In this document: piece after piece, positions 57,626 through 64,000 of the stretch
Layout of the letters: each line of letters starts with the position of its first letter
Position numbering within the stretch: position 1 is the first letter of the stretch
Origin: Rhizopus arrhizus
Lineage: Eukaryota; Mucoromycota; Mucoromycetes; Mucorales; Rhizopodaceae
Assembly (NCBI GenBank): GCA_024220505.1
Contig: JAKZZE010000010.1
Location: forward strand, 1,426,001 to 1,490,000
Length of the DNA stretch: 64,000 bases
Direction: 5' to 3'
Made by a program: the position numbers and the translations under genes
The notes under the pieces: generated by a model
Told to the model about the DNA's origin: nothing
The model's input: only the letters and a program-made list of their open reading frames with translations
Database searches by the model: none

Positions 57626-59443
57626 TCAATAATATTGAATAGGACAATTTCGATATTTGAAGTTTGAGCTGTTAGCCATATTAAGTAAAGTATCAATACC
57701 AAGGCTTGATGAATGACTGAGTAGTGGTGAATCATTTGGGAATGGCACGGAATGACAGCAATGCCAAAATATCTGGGTAACGCGTAACAATATTTGGAGG
57801 TTTTTCAGAGTAGCAAAAGATTGGATTGATAATAAAGAATCTGGTACTTTGACGCGGCCAATCTCGATCATAGTGTAGAAACGGTGGTGAATTCTCTGTG
57901 TCACATAAAAAATCAGTTGGAAACCATTGATTTGGAAGGCGAGAATGGGATGTTCATTTTTTAAACAAGTATTTCTTGATAATACAGTCAGCTTTAAAGT
58001 GTCTACGCAGAGTGACTGTGTCGTAGTGCTATTGTCGCCTGGTTTGACTTCACCATATCCTAGGTGTCTTCCAAATTTTAATTGTATCAATGTTGATATG
58101 ATTGCATCAGGTCTTATTTCTGGTGCTGTTTCATCCATTTTATTTGGCCACCTCAAAATAACTTTCTTTGTAGTGTCAGCTAAGATTGCCGATAACAAGG
58201 GTTCATAGTATCTTGTCTGAATATCAACTTCTCCAATTTTGTCCTTCTCTACAATTGAGTCCAAAGGTAACTTCGTGAGTCTATCATACGTACAGAATCA
58301 AAAAAAAAAGAGATATGAGTCTTCATTCAAACACTGCTCATTCGACTACACTTACAAATCTCCAATCCCTTCAATAACGTTTCTTTTCAATGAATCCATA
58401 CCAGCAGCCAGAGTTAAAAGTTCAAGCTTTGCTTGTTTAGGTGTAATGATATTCTGATCGATAGAGGTCAAAACTTTTAAAACAGCCATGTAGTCCTCTG
58501 TTGTAAAATCTGGGTATGTGTCTGGAATTTTGTTCAGCAATACTTGATTTTGATTATCTAAAAGTTTATCGAGTAACTCCTCGCTGAAAAAAGATGTTTT
58601 GATATTGCTATGCTGGTTTTTAGCTAAAAAAAGGACATCGCCCAAGGCCAATAATTCTTGAACATATGTTTCCAATATAATAGGTCTAAGTATTTTATCA
58701 GCACGATTTTGATATTGTCGGAAAAGCGCAGTAATGTCAGAACCACCGAGCATATAATGCTTAAGATCAAGTTCATTATTCGAAGAGTCAATTGTAAATG
58801 CAGATGATGTTGTAGTGGTTACTGTTCCTGATGTTGATGTCTCTGATGTTGCTGATGTTGGTGCCTCTGATGTTACTGATGTTGGTGTCTCTGATGTTGG
58901 CGTTTCTTTTGTTGCTGATGAGGATGTTGGCGTTTCTTTTGTTGCTGATGAGGATGTTATAGTATCTTTTATAGCTGGTTTATGAAAGTTTTCAGCAGAA
59001 GCTAAAACCTCTTCAGAATTCTTCACTAAAAACTTATTAATTACATCAGAGCAATTGGAATCAGCCTCCGACAAAGCATCTACTCGTTTTTGTTCTTTCC
59101 AGAATTCAATACAGTGAAGAGTTTTTTTCCAATTATTAAAGTCATCCCTAAGGCGAGACTGCTCTTCTTGTGGAATGTAATTCTCAATAATTGTAATATA
59201 TCGGGAATGGCAGTAGTGTTGATCTTTATGTTTGAATTCTCTAGCAAAAGACGTAACCGACAGGCTTTCTATGTTGTTCACGCACCAATAACTATCAACT
59301 GCTAACACACGTGGACGCTTCTTCCTTGTTGTGAGAGTGGCGTTCTTTCGTTTACTACTTGTTGTATTATCCATTTCTTCTTGCTTGTTTTGATTGTTTA
59401 CTTGTTTTTTAGAACGTAATTTCCTGCTACTTGTTGACTTCAT
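57626..59443 (-). CDS. uncharacterised protein with PD-(D/E)XK-nuclease-like motif
   Basis: Exon 1 is 58356-59443 and exon 2 is 57626-58280 (75-nt intron), giving 580 residues. The only ATG that fits is 59441-59443; the frame upstream opens with GTG. The N-terminus is strongly basic (MKSTSSRKLRSKKQ, later TTRKKRPRVLAVD), a likely nuclear signal. Residues near 180-220 form a Thr/Ser/Glu/Pro repeat (TSETPTSVTSEAPTSATSE). Exon 2 reads EIRPDAIIST, then HLGYGEVKPGDN. This is an Asp followed by Glu-X-Lys about 20 residues on, as in PD-(D/E)XK nuclease cores. ILAFQINGFQLIFYV and YTMIEIGRVKVPDS follow. It resembles the decayed gene 39612-41305. Function unknown; a nuclease or effector role is inference. 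Confidence 0.75.
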
Positions 59444-59528
59444 CTTTGAATATAAGCTGTTTACAAAACAAAAAGAATAAATAATGCTCAATAAGAAAAC
59501 CACATTGCTTAATTTTATTGGTTAATCT

Positions 59529-59626
59529 ACTATTTTCAGGATTAAATGTCGCATTCTTACAAAGTTTACAATACAATTTATACATAAAAACGACAAGTTA
59601 ATGCGACATTCATTCCTGAAAATAGT
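59529..59626. repeat. 98-bp palindromic MITE-like hairpin
   Basis: 59529-59555 and 59600-59626 are 27-bp inverted repeats with about two mismatches, beginning ACTATTTTCAGG. The same 12-mer recurs at 59657-59668 with a partly similar continuation, just before the LINE ORF1. Confidence 0.75.
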
Positions 59627-59690
59627 GTCTACAATTTTGTTTTTGTATTGACCTATACTATTTTCAGGGGAAGGTCTTTCGCACATTCAA

Positions 59691-61028
59691 ATGTTACACG
59701 AAGATCCAACCAATCGCAGCCCATCTCCTACAGGAGATCAAGACAACAATCCCAAGGCAGATCTCTCTACATCTACCACTTCTGCGAGCATTTGGCAGAC
59801 GTTCAGGGCCTACTCTAAGCTTACTAAGAGACAAGTTATTACAGCCTTTGAAGACAAAGAAGCTAAAGCAACATCTCGTCAAAAACGCAATGAACGATTA
59901 TGGATCCAGTCCACAGAAAAAAACAGTGCTGTCTTTGACTTACAATCAACAAACGTCACAATAGACGCATTTTTAACAGCCTTATCCATTCAATATCCTG
60001 AAGCAATTGGTGGCGTAGATACACAGCAAGGCTCAGTAAAGGGAACTGTCGTAGCTTTTGATACCATCGCAGCACGAGACAGAGCATGCACAGTTGGTAT
60101 TACTTTGGAAAATTTCACTCTTTTTGGAACAGCCACTCTTTCGGCTGAGAGTAGTGTTTACAAAGTATCTTTGGATAAATTGCCTATCCTTCGACCATCC
60201 GAACTTAGTCCACTCCTCCAGGAGGTTTTTAGCCAATATGGCAAGGCCTTGCATGTTGGCCTTTACTTAGATCCTAAAACGAAGTTATTTTTCGGAAAGG
60301 GGTATATTATGTTGGATGTAGCTGACAACGATGCCAATATCTATCGCTCACTAACTCATGAGATCTCGCTTGGCCATCATCGTGTCATTTTAGCCACATG
60401 GAGAGGTATGGAGAAACATTGTTTCTACTGCCACAAACCGGGCCATACTAAGTCTGGCTGCCAACGACTTCAGCGCCAAAATATTAAACGCTGCTATGCT
60501 TGCAAGAGTCTCGACCATCTTGTTAGAGATTGTCCTAAGATCGGATCACCCAATGTAGGGGAGAAAAGAGCAAGAACCGAATCCCATGTGAGCCCTACCA
60601 CTATCGCTCAGTCAGTGCTTGCCAGCCAACCTAACGATTCCAACGGCTCGAAGATCGAGGAAATCGATTTCACTACCTCTGCGTCAAAGTATGCTACGAT
60701 TGATCCTGTGGCCTCCAATGCTGGAGGGTCCACCTCCACCAACCTTTCTCCAGAGCAGACGGTCGATAAAGACAGTGATATCGACATTGATGACATAGAT
60801 GACACAGATGATTCAGACTATGTGCCACCGGAGGAGTCCGAAGAAAGCAGTGACGATAGTCAAGATGAAGAAGAAACTGACAAAATGCTAATTGATAGCC
60901 AAGAGGTCGAGGAACTACAAGATGAGGAAAATAACCAAGTGGTTTTTGCACAATATTCCCGAGAGGGTGCTGTAGTTACTCATTCGTCTTCGGACGATAG
61001 GGGCAACATCTCTGAACCTTTACTATGA
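59691..61028 (+). CDS. LINE ORF1, Gag-like CCHC protein
   Basis: 445 residues. After a Ser/Thr-rich start (NRSPSPTGDQDNNPKADLS), the middle region resembles the RNA-binding part of LINE Gag proteins. Two zinc knuckles lie in tandem at about residues 243-280: CFYCHKPGHTKSGC and CYACKSLDHLVRDC, both C-X2-C-X4-H-X4-C. The C-terminal 130 residues are highly acidic (DSDIDIDDIDDTDDSDY). The TGA overlaps the ATG of ORF2 in ATGA, so ORF2 is probably reached by termination-reinitiation. The protein would coat the LINE RNA. Confidence 0.93.
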   Translation: MLHEDPTNRSPSPTGDQDNNPKADLSTSTTSASIWQTFRAYSKLTKRQVITAFEDKEAKATSRQKRNERLWIQSTEKNSAVFDLQSTNVTIDAFLTALSIQYPEAIGGVDTQQGSVKGTVVAFDTIAARDRACTVGITLENFTLFGTATLSAESSVYKVSLDKLPILRPSELSPLLQEVFSQYGKALHVGLYLDPKTKLFFGKGYIMLDVADNDANIYRSLTHEISLGHHRVILATWRGMEKHCFYCHKPGHTKSGCQRLQRQNIKRCYACKSLDHLVRDCPKIGSPNVGEKRARTESHVSPTTIAQSVLASQPNDSNGSKIEEIDFTTSASKYATIDPVASNAGGSTSTNLSPEQTVDKDSDIDIDDIDDTDDSDYVPPEESEESSDDSQDEEETDKMLIDSQEVEELQDEENNQVVFAQYSREGAVVTHSSSDDRGNISEPLL

Positions 61029-64000
61029 GTATGAGAGATAACTCTCATGTCTCCTTGGCCTCACTTAATTGTCGAGGTCTTAAAAAAATGTTAACTAACT
61101 CTGGTCGCTCTTTTTCTCAAATTTTACGCTCACTCCCTTACGATTTACTTGCTCTACAAGAGACACATGCTTCTACTGAACAACTACAAAATAGTTTTAA
61201 TATGATCTTACAAGCTTCAGCTAGCAACTGGACTCACCACTGTGGTCTAATTTCCTTCAACCCTTCCCTGTCACTCCTTCCACTATGGTCCTCAATCGAT
61301 GGACGGATTTTGGCAACCACAGTTACGCACAACTCCAATTTATTTGAACCACTTACTATATATGTTATATATGCTCCTGCCACTAGTACAGCACGTCTCA
61401 ACTTCTTATGTGAATCCAACCGACTGCTTCAGTTTCATCAGGCACCAGAAGGTCGCTGCATCCTTATAGGTGACTTCAATCATAACATACACAAATCAAT
61501 CAGGTCTGATCGTGCTGTGGAATGGCAACACTGGATTCATCGCTTCTGGCATGATCCTATCCACTCCGATCAAGAATATCGTAACATGCCTACATTCCGT
61601 AATATTTCTACTATTGATTTTTTGTTAGTCACTACTGATCTCAAATATAATGTTTCTCGGCCTGATGTCCAATATGTCCCACACTGTGATCACTCAGCTG
61701 TGTCTATCAATCTCTTTTTTGGAACACAACGGTCTGGTCCAGGTATATGGCGGTGCAATCCTTATCTAATGCAAGATTTGAGCTTTAGAAAAGAATTAAA
61801 ATCGTTTTGTGACGCTGCCTCGCGATATATTCCAGATCTTGATGCTCCTTCCCAATGGGACCACTTTAAGATTGTTCTGAAAGGTTTCATTCAAGCCTTC
61901 TCTCACAAATTGCACGCCAAGCATCGACGAAAGGAAGCTTACCTGCAACGACAGAGGCGCAAACTCCTCAGACATCAACAATTTGAGCATGCCGCAGATG
62001 CGTTAAGTCATGCTGAGGCCCAGCTCGATCAAATGGCCGATTTCTCAGCAAGTACCCTTGCCCTAAGATCTGGTTTACGTTGGCGAGAACACGGTGAACG
62101 CTCCAACTCATACTTCTATAAGACGATCAAGACCCGTACTCAAAAACAGACTATCCACGAACTTCTTTCTTCAGAGGGATACTTGGTTCGCTCTCCAAAC
62201 CAGCTCAACAATTGCGCCAAACAATTTTACGAGCAGCTATACTTTCCTGACCCAATTGATAATGAGGCGTTGGAGGGACTGCTGACACAGATTCCTCCCT
62301 CAACTTGCTTTGATGCAGCTACAAATAATGCTTTAACATCTGAATGGACCGAAGAGGAGGTACTTACGTGCGCTTCTAAAGCACCATCCCACAGCAGTCC
62401 GGGCGTGGATGGCATTCCTTACGAGTTGCTACAACTCCTGCTGCAGCACCCTTTCTGTATTCGCTTATTCACGAAAGTACTCAACAGTGCTCTCCAGCAG
62501 AGTAAATTTCCCGCTACTTGGCAACAATCAATTGTAATCCTTTTACCAAAAAAAGGAGATCGAAGTCAATTAAAAAAGTGGAGGCCTATCTCTTTGATAT
62601 GTGCGGATGCAAAAATCTACACTAGATTGCTAGCAACAAGAGTCAATGACGTCCTGCCTCACCTGATAGACATGCACCAGACGGGATTCATGCCTAAACG
62701 TTTCATAGCAGACAATGGGGCTACCACTAGACTCGTAATGGATGTCGCTCAAAGAATGAAGCTCCCTGGTATTGCTTTACTTTTGGATCAAGAGAAAGCT
62801 TATGACCGAGTGCATCCTCAGTATTTAAAAGCATGTCTAGATAAATATGGCTTCCCACAACCATTGGTTGTCAGCATCATCTCCCTGTTTTTTGGAACTT
62901 CTCTTTGTATAAACGTTAATGGTTTCCTCACGGCACCGATTTCGCAAGATAGAGGCTTACGCCAAGGAGACCCCCTTTCTCCCCTACTTTTCAATTTGGC
63001 AATAGAACCATTGCTACGCTCTATATGGTCCTCTCCACTTATCTCGGGATTTACATTCCTTAGACCGCAATGGCCTAATTTTACCTCTCTGCCAAGATCA
63101 TCGCCACCATTGAAAGCACTAGCCTATGCAGACGATGTCCTAGTCTTCCTTACACAACCTACAGAGTTGCAGACATTACTACATTTAGTATCTCTATACG
63201 GCAAAGCTTCCAACGCTCGTTTGAATCGTAGCAAGACTATGGCTGTCTCCCTTTCAGGGGAAGACCACCATGATTGGAGACAAACGCTCAGTGCTAACGG
63301 GATCACCCAGTGGCATGACAAACGGGCATCTTCAGCTACCATTTATCTTGGATATCCTCTCACAAGCAGTCCTCAACAACTGTCTAGCTATTTAGATAGC
63401 CTTATTGTAAAAATCGAGAAACATGCTACCATCCTATCACAGCGACGGTTGTCCATACTAGGGCGCAGCATGATTGCCAACTCACTCCTCCTTAGTCGTG
63501 TTTGGCATAGTATAAGGGTTTTGTCACCTCCTCAAAATTTCTTTCAGCGGATACGTACGGTGATTATATCATTTTTGAAACAAAAGAACTTTCCGTTTGT
63601 GAAATTCCAAGACTGTCAGCGATCACGTAACGAGGGCGGTATCGCTATACTGGACCCATCGACACAACACTCTGCCTTGCAGTTACGATGGCTTACTCCA
63701 CTGCTCCTCTCATCCGACCAAGCAACCAATCCAGATTTCTTTGCTACCAGCCTCATGAAATACACTCTCTGTGCCTTCTCATTTGCGCCATCACCACTAT
63801 TACCTCTACTATTTCCTGAGCGACGCACCACCGATTTACACAGACTTGGTTGTTTTAACTCATTATTCAACACTTTTGATAAAATAGATTTTGAGATCGA
63901 TTGGACGGCACTGAACGCTGGTATAGCTTCAGAGATCCCCTTGAGCCGTATATGCCCATTACTGCTTACCAACGATCCTTACCACACTTGCAACTATTGG
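61025..64000 (+). CDS. LINE ORF2: endonuclease-reverse transcriptase, 3' end outside window
   Basis: Read by hand, 992 codons are open from ATG 61025-61027 to the window end without a stop. The N-terminal AP-type endonuclease shows SLNCRGL (Asn15), LQETHAS (Glu46), IGDFNHN (Asp150, Asn152) and PHCDHSAV (Asp222, His223). Reverse transcriptase motifs follow: HSSPGVDGIPYELL, WRPISLICADAKIYTRLLA, LLLDQEKAYDRV (Asp588), GLRQGDPLSPLLFNLAIEP and AYADDVL (Asp703, Asp704). The C-terminal part reads RLSILGRSMIANSLL. It nicks target DNA and primes reverse transcription there. All catalytic residues are present. The C-terminal zinc-finger segment lies beyond the edge. Confidence 0.95.
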   Translation, partial: MSMRDNSHVSLASLNCRGLKKMLTNSGRSFSQILRSLPYDLLALQETHASTEQLQNSFNMILQASASNWTHHCGLISFNPSLSLLPLWSSIDGRILATTVTHNSNLFEPLTIYVIYAPATSTARLNFLCESNRLLQFHQAPEGRCILIGDFNHNIHKSIRSDRAVEWQHWIHRFWHDPIHSDQEYRNMPTFRNISTIDFLLVTTDLKYNVSRPDVQYVPHCDHSAVSINLFFGTQRSGPGIWRCNPYLMQDLSFRKELKSFCDAASRYIPDLDAPSQWDHFKIVLKGFIQAFSHKLHAKHRRKEAYLQRQRRKLLRHQQFEHAADALSHAEAQLDQMADFSASTLALRSGLRWREHGERSNSYFYKTIKTRTQKQTIHELLSSEGYLVRSPNQLNNCAKQFYEQLYFPDPIDNEALEGLLTQIPPSTCFDAATNNALTSEWTEEEVLTCASKAPSHSSPGVDGIPYELLQLLLQHPFCIRLFTKVLNSALQQSKFPATWQQSIVILLPKKGDRSQLKKWRPISLICADAKIYTRLLATRVNDVLPHLIDMHQTGFMPKRFIADNGATTRLVMDVAQRMKLPGIALLLDQEKAYDRVHPQYLKACLDKYGFPQPLVVSIISLFFGTSLCINVNGFLTAPISQDRGLRQGDPLSPLLFNLAIEPLLRSIWSSPLISGFTFLRPQWPNFTSLPRSSPPLKALAYADDVLVFLTQPTELQTLLHLVSLYGKASNARLNRSKTMAVSLSGEDHHDWRQTLSANGITQWHDKRASSATIYLGYPLTSSPQQLSSYLDSLIVKIEKHATILSQRRLSILGRSMIANSLLLSRVWHSIRVLSPPQNFFQRIRTVIISFLKQKNFPFVKFQDCQRSRNEGGIAILDPSTQHSALQLRWLTPLLLSSDQATNPDFFATSLMKYTLCAFSFAPSPLLPLLFPERRTTDLHRLGCFNSLFNTFDKIDFEIDWTALNAGIASEIPLSRICPLLLTNDPYHTCNYW

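Larger units (their letters stand above)
59657..64000 (+). mobile_element. LINE retrotransposon with intact ORF1 and ORF2, runs off the window
   Basis: A Gag-like ORF1 with two zinc knuckles is followed by an ORF2 with an AP endonuclease and reverse transcriptase. The 5' limit is uncertain and is drawn at the last ACTATTTTCAGG motif. The 3' end is outside the window. No stop or frameshift occurs in about 4.3 kb, so this may be a recent, possibly active copy. Confidence 0.9.

Noticed and set aside
1..64000. CRISPR arrays, rRNA genes, bacterial operons
   Set aside because: No regularly spaced direct repeats, no rRNA sequence, and eukaryotic introns throughout.

Overview
The window looks like nuclear DNA of an early-diverging filamentous fungus, most likely Mucoromycotina (Mucorales-like). 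The evidence is very AT-rich intergenic DNA with long A/T tracts, short GT-AG introns (mostly 45-75 nt), fungal-type proteins (one-piece cytosolic acetyl-CoA carboxylase, two-finger GATA factor, PTS2 thiolase, Hem14, PanB/Ecm31, Cwc24, Efm4), and abundant LINE, DIRS, Helitron and Tc1/IS630 relics. The species cannot be named from the sequence alone.

Layout. 1-2239: a 172-bp dispersed repeat abutting a 5'-truncated LINE. 3303-10100: ACC1 (four exons, minus). 11664-12551: a one-finger C2H2 regulator. 16272-17878: a small coiled-coil protein and a two-finger GATA factor. 20854-23713: a 2.86-kb element with about 122-bp terminal inverted repeats and TA target duplications, carrying a complete two-exon Fanzor (eukaryotic TnpB-like) nuclease gene. 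A LINE 3' end starts exactly at its right edge. 24521-27143: DnaJ and HEM14, convergent. 29068-30985: a 4E-T-like eIF4E-binding protein. 31077-36291: a segment bounded by two nearly identical 330-bp inverted repeats, holding a decayed Helitron-type helicase. 36504-37281: EFM4. 37331-37948: a LINE stub with a 9-bp target duplication. 39431-41305: the second 172-bp repeat and a decayed six-exon gene with a PD-(D/E)XK-like motif. 42622-44054: a broken Tc1/IS630 transposase. 45355-45797: a second, decayed Fanzor that keeps the same intron position. 46264-52764: conserved genes (membrane-anchored bZIP, POT1 thiolase, CWC24, ECM31). 52989-57254: a DIRS tyrosine-recombinase retrotransposon with terminal and internal complementary repeats. 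57626-59443: an intact PD-(D/E)XK-like protein. 59691-64000: a LINE with intact ORF1 and an ORF2 that is open to the window edge.

How it fits together. Conserved housekeeping genes (fatty-acid synthesis and beta-oxidation, heme, pantothenate, splicing, translation control, elongation-factor methylation) form islands between transposon-rich stretches. The most noteworthy system is the Fanzor element. It has RuvC-like D414/E590/D661, a zinc-binding cysteine set, TIRs and TA duplications, and encodes no transposase. It therefore looks like a non-autonomous, trans-mobilised carrier of an RNA-guided nuclease, with the strip between the Fanzor stop and the TIR end as the natural place for its guide RNA.

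Spliced models were worked out by hand from reading frame, GT-AG borders and protein-family expectations. No alignment or search was run.
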